Shown piece after piece: positions 50,779 through 62,512 of a stretch of 64,000 nt of DNA. The notes beneath the pieces are model-generated. The model ran no database searches. It was not told the origin of the DNA and saw nothing but the letters and a program-made list of their open reading frames with translations. Position 1 is the first letter of the stretch. Every line of letters begins with the position of its first letter. The position numbers were made by a program, and so were the translations under genes. The stretch is from positions 62,001 to 126,000 of the forward strand of contig NOWV01000203.1 of NCBI GenBank assembly GCA_003344405.1. The letters are read 5' to 3'. The stretch comes from Trichoplax sp. H2. Taxonomy: Eukaryota > Placozoa > Uniplacotomia > Trichoplacea.

Positions 50779-53769
50779 ATGAAAAATGAAAATATTCAAT
50801 CTCTACGCCAACTGGGATACAAGGCTTTACGATTAGGACACTATTGCCAAGCTCAGAGCCATTACATTGCTGCCCTTAATATCATTAATAGCTTAAAGAC
50901 TGATCGTATCGTCGATAAAGAATTAGAATGTGATCTTTATCTTGATGTTTCCATAGTATTAGCGAAACAACTTCATTTACTTCAAGCTCTTGAATATTGT
51001 CAACGATCGCAAAAATTAGCTGGAGCAATAAATGATCAATATCGCTTAGCTAAATTGTTGGATAACCAAGGTAATATTAATAGGTTACAGGAATTATTTC
51101 AAAAAGCACTAGACAGTTACCGTGCAGCTCTTAAATTAAAATTAAAACTATTTAAGAGCTCCAATTTAGATATTACAGATACATTTTACGGCCTAGGACG
51201 CGTATATTATGATCAATCTAAATTTAACGATGCTTTATGTATGTATCAAAAGGCTAAAGATATTCGATTACAGATATTAGGTGATGATAATCTAGAAATT
51301 GCTGAATTATATTATAGCATTGGTAATATTTTAGCTCAACAGCGGAAAGATGAACAAGCATTATCTATGCATAAGAAATCTCTAAACATTCGCATAAAAT
51401 TACTAGAGAAGAAGGATTTAGAGATCGCCACATCGTATCAAATGATCGGTTTAGTATATATGAATCAACGCAAAATAGATGATGCTTTACTAGCTTATCA
51501 GAAGGCTTTGGATATTCGAATTGAAATGAAGAATGATAGCTGTGTAGAAATTGCTGAATCTCAAGTTAGCCTTGGTGATATTTATTATGAGCGAAGTCAA
51601 TATAAAGACGCTGAGGCAAAATATCGCATTGCCTTGGGCATTTATACCAAATTATTACACGAGGATAATCAAAATCTTTATATGGCTAGACTATTCAATA
51701 AAATTGGCAATATATTCTTTCGCCAATATCAGTTCAAAGAGGCATTATCATCGTATCAAAAGTCTCTTAATATTCGATTACATGTGCTAGGAAAGACTTC
51801 CTTAGATGTATCGGATTCATACGAAAAAATTGGTTGCCTCTACATTAAGCAAATAAATTTCACTGATGGATTATCGATGTTGTACAAAAGTTTAAGCATT
51901 AGATCGGAAATAGTAGGTAATGATAGTCTGCAAGTTGCGGATTCCTACTTTAATTTTGGAGCAACTTATTACAAAGAAGAAAAGTTTACTGATGCCCTGA
52001 CTATGTTTCAAAAATGTGTCGATATTCAAATTAAAACATATCGAGAGCTTACTTTCGATATCACTACTGTCAATCACGCAATCGCTACAGTGCTTACTGG
52101 CCAAGGTAATTATGAAGATGCCTTGGCATTACATACAAAATGTTTAAATTTTCGATTGAATAAATTAGGTGAAAGCCATCTTGAAGTAGCTTTATCATAT
52201 GACAAGATTGGCGATGTTTATTGTCATCAATTAAAGTATATAGAAGCTATGTCCATGTATCGAAAGTCTTTAAACATTCGTCTGGCTCAATTAGGAGAAA
52301 ATAATTTAATTATTGCTGAATCATACGATAACATAGGTAAAATTCATGAATGCCAACATGATTATGATTCGGCATTATCTATATATGAGAAGTCTTTAAC
52401 TATACGTTTGGAAATGTTAGGAAAACATAATTTGCTGGTTTCAAAATCCTATGACGATATTGGCAATGTCTGTCGGTTATTATATCATTATCCAAAAGCT
52501 ATAACTGCATTTCAACAATCACTCAATATTCAAAGTAAAGTTTTAGGGAAGGACAAAAGCGCGTGTAAAAATGCCAAGGTTTCTCCATCTGGTAGTGGAA
52601 ATGAAGACTTGGGTAAAAAGCTAACCTCAATGCATGAAAGTATCGCATCAACTCTACGAATGATTAGGTTACAATTGATCGATGTTGATAACATAGGCAT
52701 CTATCGATCTTATCGTAATTTTGGGGTGGTTCGCTTCGCTGGAACTAAATATGAGGACAGTTTATGCCTGTTTCAAAAATCACGAAATGTTCGATACCAA
52801 ATATGGGGAAAAAACCGTCAACATTATTATCTTTCGTGCCGGCTTGAAAAAAATGATGATCATTCGCGCACAGAATATCCTAACACTCTTTCTCAATATC
52901 AAAGAGCATTGCAAACACTATTAAAGAACATTGAACATGTTGATGTATCTGTGGCTAATTCATGCGATTACCTCGGTAACATTTGTGAGAATATCTATCG
53001 ATGTACGGATGCTTTATCATTATATCAAAAATCGCTTGAAATTCGCCAGCAAATATTCGGAGAAAATCATAATTTAGTAGCTAATTCGTATGACAATATT
53101 GGATGCATCTATTGCAATCTATCTAAGTATGAAGAAGCCATAGACATGTTTAATCTCTCTTTGCGTATTCGACAGAAAAAATTAACAAATATTAATAATA
53201 TGCGAATAGCTGAGTGCTACGGAAATATTGCTCACGTAAAGTTTATTTCGTTTTGTTACAAAGATTCTCTTACCATGTTTGAAAAATTCTTGGAAATTAT
53301 GTCAACCTTACTTGATGGACACCATATCAGTACAGCTGATGTCTATAATAATATCGGAGTAATAAAATATCATCTATCAGATTGTACGGAAGCATTAAAG
53401 GATTATCAAGCTTCGCTAGACATTCGTTTAGCACTACTTGGCAGTAATCATCGATATGTTGCAGATTCATATTATAATATTGGCATGGCTTATAGATATG
53501 AGCACCATTATGATAAAGCGATAGAATCACTTCAGAAATCGGTCAATATTTACACACAGTCTTTAAGACCTAATCATAGGCAAATTGTCGATGTTCGCCG
53601 TATCATTAAAATAATGAATCGTAAATATTCTCCAAAAACATCAAAATCTAAACTGAATATCATATCCAAATTTGTTGGTAATAATGCTCGTCAGCATTAC
53701 CAAGATTTATCCTCGACTATTCAATCTTCGGTGCAACAAGCTGATAATTTTCAAGGTAAGGACAATTAA
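50779..53769 (+). CDS. Kinesin-light-chain-type TPR protein, about 20 repeats
   Basis: One continuous frame of 996 residues is almost wholly built of 42-residue TPR units of the kinesin-light-chain/nephrocystin-3 kind (pattern ALS.YQKSLNIR...LG..N..VA.SYDNIG..Y). I count about 20 units. A linker of about 40 residues (near 595-635, SPSGSGNEDLGKK) and a second short break split the array into roughly 14 and 6 repeats. No motor, kinase, NACHT or other catalytic domain is visible, so a protein-protein scaffold is the safest call; partners are unknown. The C-terminus may not end at 53769: a perfect donor CAAG/GTAAGG at 53755/53756 and an acceptor before 53861 give an in-frame alternative end. Large TPR families of this type are common in simple animals. 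Confidence 0.88.
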   Translation: MKNENIQSLRQLGYKALRLGHYCQAQSHYIAALNIINSLKTDRIVDKELECDLYLDVSIVLAKQLHLLQALEYCQRSQKLAGAINDQYRLAKLLDNQGNINRLQELFQKALDSYRAALKLKLKLFKSSNLDITDTFYGLGRVYYDQSKFNDALCMYQKAKDIRLQILGDDNLEIAELYYSIGNILAQQRKDEQALSMHKKSLNIRIKLLEKKDLEIATSYQMIGLVYMNQRKIDDALLAYQKALDIRIEMKNDSCVEIAESQVSLGDIYYERSQYKDAEAKYRIALGIYTKLLHEDNQNLYMARLFNKIGNIFFRQYQFKEALSSYQKSLNIRLHVLGKTSLDVSDSYEKIGCLYIKQINFTDGLSMLYKSLSIRSEIVGNDSLQVADSYFNFGATYYKEEKFTDALTMFQKCVDIQIKTYRELTFDITTVNHAIATVLTGQGNYEDALALHTKCLNFRLNKLGESHLEVALSYDKIGDVYCHQLKYIEAMSMYRKSLNIRLAQLGENNLIIAESYDNIGKIHECQHDYDSALSIYEKSLTIRLEMLGKHNLLVSKSYDDIGNVCRLLYHYPKAITAFQQSLNIQSKVLGKDKSACKNAKVSPSGSGNEDLGKKLTSMHESIASTLRMIRLQLIDVDNIGIYRSYRNFGVVRFAGTKYEDSLCLFQKSRNVRYQIWGKNRQHYYLSCRLEKNDDHSRTEYPNTLSQYQRALQTLLKNIEHVDVSVANSCDYLGNICENIYRCTDALSLYQKSLEIRQQIFGENHNLVANSYDNIGCIYCNLSKYEEAIDMFNLSLRIRQKKLTNINNMRIAECYGNIAHVKFISFCYKDSLTMFEKFLEIMSTLLDGHHISTADVYNNIGVIKYHLSDCTEALKDYQASLDIRLALLGSNHRYVADSYYNIGMAYRYEHHYDKAIESLQKSVNIYTQSLRPNHRQIVDVRRIIKIMNRKYSPKTSKSKLNIISKFVGNNARQHYQDLSSTIQSSVQQADNFQGKDN

Positions 53770-53860
53770 TGGCATAATTTATAATACAAGCATGATTTGA
53801 TTTATGTAAAGTAATTTTTTATGTCATGATACTGAATTTTAACTTTACTGAAAATGATAG

Positions 53861-54093
53861 AAAATGAAAACATAACGTCTTCCAATATTAATGAGTCAAA
53901 TGCTAGCCAAGCCGAAGATGGCAAGTAGATATACTGTAACTTACTCTTAAAACCTTTTCTTATAAACTAGCACAAAATTTATTTCCCGGTAAGTCCAATG
54001 TGTGGGCATATAACTCAAAAACGATTAATAAGAACAAAATAATTTTTTTGCAGATGAAATTAAGCAATCAACAGTGAATGGAGAACAAACGGT
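53861..54093 (+). CDS. Possible extra 3' exons of the TPR gene
   Basis: If the donor at 53756 is used, the frame continues at 53861 with ENENITSSNINESNASQAED to a stop TAG near 53927. Alternatively a GC-AG intron (donor GCAAGT near 53922, acceptor before 54054) extends it with DEIKQSTVNGEQT to another donor GTAAGC at 54094. Both joins keep phase. The added tail is polar and acidic, unlike TPRs. No transcript evidence is available. Confidence 0.35.
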
Positions 54094-54094
54094 A

Positions 54095-57000
54095 AGCAAT
54101 ACAATTGCTGTAAGGCATGATTAATTGATTATTGAATATCATACTGTTAGGCATTCAATCCCTTTAATGTAACTAGGAAAAAATCATACTGTAGTGTTAC
54201 GGTCCCTCGAAAGATGAATTTTATTATTTTGAGTGAGTAATTCCCTATAATGGCAGGCAGAAAGCAGTTTACCGTAAATATACTTCTGAGGATAATACCG
54301 ACAGGCTAAAATTTTTAGGAAATTTACTACAATTCCGGCATATTCTAGTTTTGTTATTACTAGGCCAGTTTAAAGCTGTTGCGAATCTACTAAAAGTAAT
54401 AAGTATGCTTCTTTATATTGTTTTGTAGAAGGTACCAGTATATAATATCTTACTGTATCTCAATCATGTTTATGCAAAACAGCTATGTGCATAATTGAAT
54501 TAAATATGATACAGTCTATAAGTGCTTAGCCTTATTTAATCTAGGACAGCAAACTACTTCCGAATAGTTAACATATCTTGCTTTACAATATCATAATTTG
54601 TAGATATTTCGATACAGTGGTTATTTATTAGTGCTATTTGTGGTACCTTATTCGTATGTTAAGCTATCCTAAGACAGACTTGTATACTAAGACAAAATTG
54701 CAAATAACAACCGGCACTTTAATCGCAGAGCAGTAGTCATCATGCTATAAATCCATTCAATATTCTTTCGCAAGCTTTGAGCTTTATCCTCTTCGCAATA
54801 ATAGAAGCGCTTAGTAAAACCTTACACAATTCATGATGCCAGGGTAGGTTAAACCTACTAACGCACTCATATTTAAAGAAAACGATCGAAATTAGAAGGA
54901 TAAATTATTATAGTCTAAGATTTCAAAGGCGAAGTTATAAAAAATTCGTTATTCGTCTTGTTCTGTACTTATAAACATTATAGCAATACATTGACCTATG
55001 ATAAATTTCTTTCTCATAACGATATTTACTCCAATTTAGATGATTTTAATTTAATTTGATTTAAAAGTAGTATTGCTAATTGAAAGGTAATTTCTGCTAT
55101 AATATACGATTTTTAGTAGTATATCAAATGCCTGAAATTAGTTTTTATTCATAAATTATCTCTTTTAGGACTCCATAAACGATCAAAGTTCCAAAATATG
55201 TGTTATACTATAGATGACTGATGATTGGAGCATGAAATATGAAAGAATTTGAGGATAATATTACGTCCTTGATAATATTCGCGTATAATTTCTTAATATT
55301 AATGATTTAATCAATGGTATTTGAATACGCTGAAGGTATCCGATAATGTGATCTAAATTTTAACCTAATTTAATTCAATCTTATTAGTGTTGGCAAAATT
55401 GTTACAAATAATGAATAGATTTTTTTATGAAATAGTAAGGTACTTTATATCAATGCCGCAGCGCATATGATATAACAATAAGTAATGGCATCTATAATAA
55501 TAGTTATAAACATGTAATTGATTGGCTATAGTTAGTAAATATAAAGAGTGATACTATAATGCAAAGTAAAAAGTACGAGTACGTAGAGTGCACCAAATAT
55601 TACGAACGTGGGTTCGATTACTATTATGTAAACTTGCTGTCTTAATAGATTCAAACAAGAAAATATTCTTTATATCCTTGATTTCGATCAAAGATGCATC
55701 TCTTGTATTAATATTATTTCTTCTTTTAGTAATTGTATATTTTAATGCACCCTAATCTCATATAAGAGATATTTAATTAAATTAATAAAATATAAATTAT
55801 TAAAAATGGTTAAGAAATGGTTATTTCCGTCAACAAATTTTAATGAACATAATGGTACATAATTTAATGATAGCGAATTTAAGACATGATATAACGCGCT
55901 AATTCCGATAAATTTAACGATGAGAAATAGCTGTATAGACAACTGATGAGAAATTAAGATTGACACTTTACATCCTCAATACTTTATTAAATGCAATACA
56001 ATTTATTTTTATTTTTATCAGCAGTTAAGTTCGGAAAGCTTTGCTTTAAAACATATTTTAACTTTCAGCATCCATAAAATAAGCTACTGCTTTATTAAAA
56101 CTCTAATTAATTTGCAAAATGGGAGTAGCTGAACAATTCTAGCATGTGTGTTGGCGTTTCTTTGAACTAAAACCGCATTCTGCATAAAGAAAATAATAAT
56201 AATAGTTATCATTTAAATAGCTCTTGTATGATGGTTGTCACGCAAGAATAACTACCGATATCTTATAATTATCTTAAAATAATAAGCTACCAAAGGATTC
56301 TAGTAAATATACCGATTAAATTATAATGCGGCTTTAATTACACTAATAGACTTTGTTATTGAAGTTTACAATAATTTAGCTTATTACTTTAGCTTACTCA
56401 TTACTTAAAAATGAATGGTAATTCAATTTAGTTAAAATAAAGCTATTTCAGTTTAAGGCATCTATAGTGATTCACCAAATTACCTCAATAATAGATTGGC
56501 CTCACCATTAGATAAAAGTAAAACATAGTCATAGCAAATTAAGCCAGCTAGATAAGTAATTATTGCTTTTATTTATAAATTTTGAGCAAGTAAAAAGAAT
56601 ATAGGCTATGAAAATCTCGATTTGCATTTGTATTTCTAACCAGCATAAACGAAAAGCTGATTGAATTATTACGGATGGTAAAATCTAAAACATTGTGGTA
56701 CAGAAATGCTGTTTATGAAGCTTATAAAATATTTCAGAATTTAAAGCTTCTAGTCTAGTAATGAATTTCTTTTTAGGATCAGCAGCTCTTATCTGTCAAT
56801 ATGTACCTTAATATATTATTTCTACAATATGTTGAGATATTTTATGTAATTCATTCAAAATTTCTAGAAAATTACCTACACGAATAAAATAAAGAATGTT
56901 ATTTTATCTAGTATTTCTTTTGCTCGATGGCGGTAAAAACACATCTGCTGTAATTGTTGAAGTCTAGAAATAAATTAAATGGCATTAACTATGAGTTTGT

Positions 57001-58074
57001 TATCAAACTGGTAAACCCAAATACTTACATGATTAGGCGTAAATATAACAGGAAACATATTAGAAAATGGAAATATTTCTACAAGTAACAGTGGTTTTGA
57101 TAGATATGATTACTGTAGAGCGGTCCCAAAGTTAGTTGATAATTGGAGTTATAAGATTTACGAAAATAGTTCAAGTTATACGTTTAATTTTAAGATTATG
57201 CAAGTACCTATTTCTACATTATATTAACGATACTCATTATCGCTGTTTTGCCGCAATGAATATATTAGGAATTTTAAATAATATTAGATAGTAATCAATA
57301 ATTACCACCAAAAATTCACTGCGAATTAAAAACCATGGTTAATTGTAGATCATGTGATACTAATAGACGTAATCAATTTAAACGTAAAAAATCTATACCA
57401 TCAAATAGAATCAAAGTAAATTAAAAATTGGATTGATCTTTTATATAGATCAGTATCATTATAAGGTAAATTAATTCACCTAAACATGATTTAATGTTAA
57501 AAAGAAGCTGGTAATGGGGTTAGATACTTACAGCGGTGAATTTTGAGAGTGTAATAGTAATATAATGTAGCACTATGATGTACAATAGCTTTTTTTTTAA
57601 ATATTTATAGGAGATGGCTGTTATGATGAAACAGTATATTTGTACTATTCAAAGTATTAACAGTGCGTAACCAATAGCCATATAAAATTCTATTTTTGAG
57701 CAATATAATAAATATAAATCTTAACTATACGTAGAACATTTTTAGAGGAATATAGAAAGGAATTTTGAAAAAATTGAACAGAATTATTGTGAAAAGTCTA
57801 TAAAATTGATTATTCGGTTTATCTTCGCCACTTTTAACGGTTCTTATGAGAGTAAATAAGTGAATTCTTTTCTCACAGACGGATTCCAATAAATGTTATC
57901 TTTAAGTTAAAGGTGAAGTTGGCTATACGTGTCATATTGAAGATTTGCTCCATTTTAATAACTTAAATTTTGAGTTGGATAAAATGCGGCCCTAAGGGAT
58001 AAATAACCCGAAACATTTCATATTTAACTAAGCGGAATAAAAGTAAGCAATTCGCTTTGCATGCCTCTGTAATG
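54095..58074. other. Gene-poor AT-rich DNA
   Basis: Nearly 4 kb without a supported exon. Only chance open frames (for example 55742-55966) and short A/T runs were seen. Confidence 0.45.
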
Positions 58075-58620
58075 TAACTAGTATTGTGATTGTAGACTGT
58101 TAGCCATGTTTAGTGTAATGTACGGTAGACATTTATCCTAAGAGATATTTGGTAGCTATAACTATAGACTGTAGTGGTATAGACTCTATGCTAGAGTACA
58201 GATGACTATATACAGTAAAGTGATATATTATATAAATTATTAATTAAGTTACTAATAAGGCTATAGGTAAAAATAGAACTGTAAATCATATATTAGGATA
58301 TGGTTAATTCATCGTACTTTGGCTAGTGTGAATAATGTCTACGTAAGTACTGTAGTCGTATCCATATTGGATTAATGATGGTCCATGGTAGAATAGTCTT
58401 ACTAAGAATAATTTAACTATGTGTAAAATAAGGTAAAAGGTTGCCATGTGGATTGTAGCTGCGAATGCTACGAAAAGTATAAAAGCATGCAACTCTAGAT
58501 TACTCTGTTAGTTCATTCTAGAAGTCTTTAGTATTAGTATTCGGCTAGAGTAGAGCTGTGTGTAGTTAATCCTTATATAAGATTCAATAAAGCCCTTATT
58601 TTTCTAAAATTTGGAATCTC
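58075..58620. repeat. Diverged copy of the 1885-2858 dispersed repeat
   Basis: Matches in order: AGTATTGTGATT near 58080, GGTA.AAAATAGAACTGTAA near 58266, CCATATTGGATTAATGATGG near 58362, AATTTA.CTATGTGTAAA near 58410, TTCATTCTAGAAGT near 58514, and TAGAGTAGAGCTGTGT near 58547 leading to AATAAAG.TTA near 58585. Its order and spacing agree with the longer copy at 2361-2760, with an extra 30 bases near 58225. No coding capacity was seen. Confidence 0.85.
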
Positions 58621-58746
58621 GTGATTGGTATATATCACAGCCTCACATTTAGTTTGATCAGTAAAATAAATGAAAAGTAAATATTAGTAAAAGAAATAAA
58701 TAAATAATTAGGGATGTACAGTATATCTGTGCAAGTCACAATAAGG

Positions 58747-58868
58747 TTAAACACAGCTCACTACCATTGTTCAAATTATAAAATTTGAGACATTATTTCT
58801 ACTTTTATTAAACACAGCTCACTACCATTGTTCAAATTATAAAATTTGAGACATTATTTCTACTTTTA
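58747..58868. repeat. Perfect tandem duplication, 61-bp unit
   Basis: TTAAACACAGCTCACTACCA and the following 41 bases occur twice with no differences seen (starts at 58747 and 58808). A recent slippage event or an assembly artefact could explain it. Confidence 0.9.
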
Positions 58869-61354
58869 TTAAGAATATTTCCTAAAATCATTACACTAGA
58901 ATATACTAATTGAAACGCAATGCCACTGATATTATTAAAATTTTTCTTGCTTATGTTAAAGTCAGTTTTCTAAGAAAATTATCGATCTTTAAAGAATTAT
59001 TCATAAATTACGCACATGCTAGATTCAAGTAGATTTACTATATCTAGATTTATGTTTCATTTTAATTGCAATTAAAATTTACCGGTCAATATTGGCTTTT
59101 TAAGTTATCTAGGTTTTTTCGCTTCGTCAATTTAGATAGCTAAGGAGGAGTAAATATTTACTTCTGAAACCTTATAATGTAAAGTTTGGCTAGTAGAGCT
59201 TTCTTGATTGTTATTCTGAATTAATGAAACTGATTTATAAATACTGATTAGAGCATCTAAAACAATAAACTTCTGACTGTTTTACTTGCTCACCGAGATA
59301 TAAAGATAGTAGACTCATAAAGGTATAACTTATTAATTAGCAGAAGTATGCTTTGCGCATATAATTAAGAACGATCTCTTATAAGAGATTACTCATGAAT
59401 ACAATGTAGTTGAGAGATTGACTACTGCAGTGATGCTGAATTGAGCAATATTAGCCAATAGATAAAATAAAATGATACTCATGGATCAAAAGGTTGTTAA
59501 TAGGATCAAAGTAGACTAACTGCAATAATATCATTAGACATACAAGTATTAAAAGGGTTATCCTAAATAGCTAATACCAATGATATTACTCTTCGAGCAA
59601 GTCAGAATCGCGTAAAATTTTCAGTTTCAAGTTTCTCGAGTTGGGATACAAAAAATAAAATAAAGGTCCATCCAAGTATTTATTAAAAGGCTATTTTTGA
59701 ATAATTGCAATTTACAAAACAAATTAGCTATATCAACAAAGATAATGCGCCTATTTAAAATTATCTCCTGATTCACAATCTTGATCGTAACGTAAGAATA
59801 GAAATCTCTACAGTTTATTCCATTTGTCCGAAACTGGTAATTAACGATAAATGTCTAAATGCAATGTCAGTAACATTTTAATAAAATCTATTGCTATCGT
59901 GCAAGTTGCAACCGGTTATTTACGATATTATTACTAGCTATCTTCTCATAATAATTATGGATGAAACATGAGCATTGTAAGTAAATAGTTGAGTCAGAGT
60001 CAGAATTAGAGAACATTATTTCTATTTCAGGTACATTAATTAAAATAATAACTAGATACCATCAAGATGCATAATACATTTTATTTAATTTTTTCCTGAA
60101 TTCAATGGACACAAATTACATTAATTAAATGAAGTGATGAAGTAGCACTTTCACATAGCGATGAGTTTGTTTAATAATGCAATTATAAACGTTAAATTAT
60201 AAGTTCAGTTTGAAATTTTGAAAGTAGCTCCTTTGCAGGTTGAATTATTTTTTCTTAATTACTTTGCCTTGCATGCTTAAATTTAAATAGACAAAGAAAC
60301 GATGTTTATATATTAATTATACAATTCTCTTTTTCGAAAATAGAAGACTAGTGTTCTTCAATAATTTATTCTTCGATTCATTAAACAGTTCTGTTGTCAA
60401 TTCTTAATTAATAAATTCAATTTTAATTGCGTGTTCGTTATTGTGTGTTATCTTGCTGGCCAATAGGTAACTAAGCTAACATTTTGAATACGCTATTGAA
60501 AAGGTTAATTTTTTTGGAGTCTTTTTCGATAAGATTGTAAAAAATTTTATACAGATCACTTTGACTTACGTCTATAGCCAATTGATATTATAATATCAAG
60601 TGAATCAATTTTAGAAACAAATAGGCTAATTTCAGGTATATCTACAATTCCATTCCCGTCAATTCTTTACGGGATATTTATCCCATTATTATTATTTTAG
60701 AGGTCACGCCGAACTATTCATGGTACCATTGGCTATTTCGAAGCACACCTTTTATGCTAAATTAGTCCCTCATGGGTAAGCACAAATGAATAATTAACTC
60801 ATAGATTTGAAATTTCATTTTAAAATATTATAATAGAAGGTTGTTTTTAAAGGTTTCCTTCATGAATAAGGCTAATTTGCAAAAATTGAAGAATAGATGA
60901 ATCATCAGGATAATAATTGTAAATATTCAATGGCTAAGATGACACCAATAGAATTCTAACTGGACTGGATAATTAATTTGGATAGTAGTAAATCATCTTC
61001 AAGAATAAGTTTATCATATTATTTTGCATCATTTATTCAACGATATCTCTTTCGGCTCCAGATATTGTAATAAAAAGTCTTAGCCGGAAATGATCGACAG
61101 CGAATAAGATAACATCGATATCACTTATTAAAGTAATTGAATAATTGTCTTCTTTCAAAACTTTTAATAGAAATTGTGAGAACAGAAATTTTCTCATTTT
61201 ATTTCTCCCAAATGTGATAGAGGACCATAGTAATAACATCATTTAAACAGAAATCAGAATTAACGAGGCCGTTTATTAGCAACTTCAACACATTTTTAGT
61301 TTGAAGTTTAATCTTTGGATTATTATCTGTTAGATAGCACCATAACAAATCTCC
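58869..61354. other. Gene-poor AT-rich DNA upstream of the GPCR
   Basis: About 2.5 kb with no supported exon. Minus-strand open frames at 61033 and 61199 are short and unrecognised. Confidence 0.45.
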
Positions 61355-62512
61355 ATGAATTCTTCGCGTGGTAATGGCCTTGGTTATGGTCATGGAAATA
61401 TGGACCTAGGAAATATGAGTCATGGAAATATGGGTATAGGGAACTTGAACCATGGAAATATGGGCCAAAGCAATAGGGGCCAAGGACATATGGGTCATTC
61501 ATCACATAATAATTCTACCATGAATATGACACATATGATGGCCACTCAATTACCACCCGATATAGTGATAGCCTTTATTACCTTAACTTTATTAGCCTTT
61601 ATAGGTTTCATTATTAATGCTATCCTTGTTATCATCGCAATTCGTAGTAATCACAAGAAAACCGCAGCTGATGGTCTTGTTGCACATTTATCTATCTGTG
61701 ATCTATTAACGACTATACCAACATTAAGCTACTGCTCAGTTATTTTCGTTTTTCGTGGTTTCGGTTGGCCAACGCAATTGATGAATATATTATGTAAAGC
61801 AACTATTTTCTGCCTCACTTTCTTCTATTCTTTAACTGTAAGTACTTTAACATTAATGTCTATAGAGCGATATCGTGCTATTATTTATCCGATGAAACCT
61901 CGTGTTTCTAGAAAGAGCTTGTGTATCCTATTAGTATTTATGTGGCTGTTAGTCGCAATCGTTCCTGCCTTAGGCATAAAAAATACTGCCGTTGATCCTC
62001 ATAACGGATATTTATGTGTACTACAAGGTGCACATCAGCATTATATCGTTGTACTTAATTTCAGCTACTGTGTGATTATTGGCTATATCATACCAGCTTG
62101 TATCATGTTGTATTGCTACAGCAAGATTATTAAAAAATTGAAACAAACATCCTTAACTAACAGAGAAAGCTTAAGGATAGAATCTCAACGCGAATTTCAA
62201 AAGAAGCGTGCTATCAAAATATTAATGGCGGTTTCTGTAGTGTTTATTTTAACTGGTATTCCTTTAGTTATCGGCTTGATTATCCACATTTACATGGATA
62301 GCAAACTGTCTCAATTGACACATTCCGATCACGATCTGATCAATAGTTTAACATTGCTATTTTGGATACTCTTGCAATTTGCTCCTCTTTACAATCCTAT
62401 TATTTATTTCGCCAAGAAGAAAAATTTCTGGCAAAATTTTAATCACAAGACTGATCCAGTTTTACATGTAAGTCAGACTGTAACAGCGATGACTCATTCA
62501 AATGCTAAATAA
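61355..62512 (+). CDS. Class A (rhodopsin-like) GPCR, intronless, Met/His-rich N-terminus
   Basis: A single frame of 385 residues with seven membrane helices between about 69 and 353. Class A landmarks: N88 (GFIINAIL, helix 1), D116 (LSICDLL, helix 2), Cys147 and Cys221 for the conserved disulphide, ERY (171-173), helix 4 Trp197, helix 6 Pro303 without the usual CWxP, and NPIIY (347-351) in helix 7. The extracellular N-terminus (residues 5-62) is unusual: repeats of HGNM and GNM, then HMMATQ, with two N-glycosylation sequons (NST, NMT). No ligand class can be named; peptide or lipid-type receptors are both possible. It should signal through heterotrimeric G proteins at the cell surface. Intronless receptors of this kind form large families in placozoans and cnidarians. 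Confidence 0.93.
   Translation: MNSSRGNGLGYGHGNMDLGNMSHGNMGIGNLNHGNMGQSNRGQGHMGHSSHNNSTMNMTHMMATQLPPDIVIAFITLTLLAFIGFIINAILVIIAIRSNHKKTAADGLVAHLSICDLLTTIPTLSYCSVIFVFRGFGWPTQLMNILCKATIFCLTFFYSLTVSTLTLMSIERYRAIIYPMKPRVSRKSLCILLVFMWLLVAIVPALGIKNTAVDPHNGYLCVLQGAHQHYIVVLNFSYCVIIGYIIPACIMLYCYSKIIKKLKQTSLTNRESLRIESQREFQKKRAIKILMAVSVVFILTGIPLVIGLIIHIYMDSKLSQLTHSDHDLINSLTLLFWILLQFAPLYNPIIYFAKKKNFWQNFNHKTDPVLHVSQTVTAMTHSNAK

Noticed and set aside
58304-58492. Minus-strand open frame in the 58 kb repeat copy
   Set aside because: The other copies of the repeat do not keep this frame, and it has no recognised domain.
61323-61505. Minus-strand Tyr/Pro-rich frame opposite the GPCR N-terminus
   Set aside because: It is the antisense of the coding minisatellite; its repeats only reflect the plus-strand ones.
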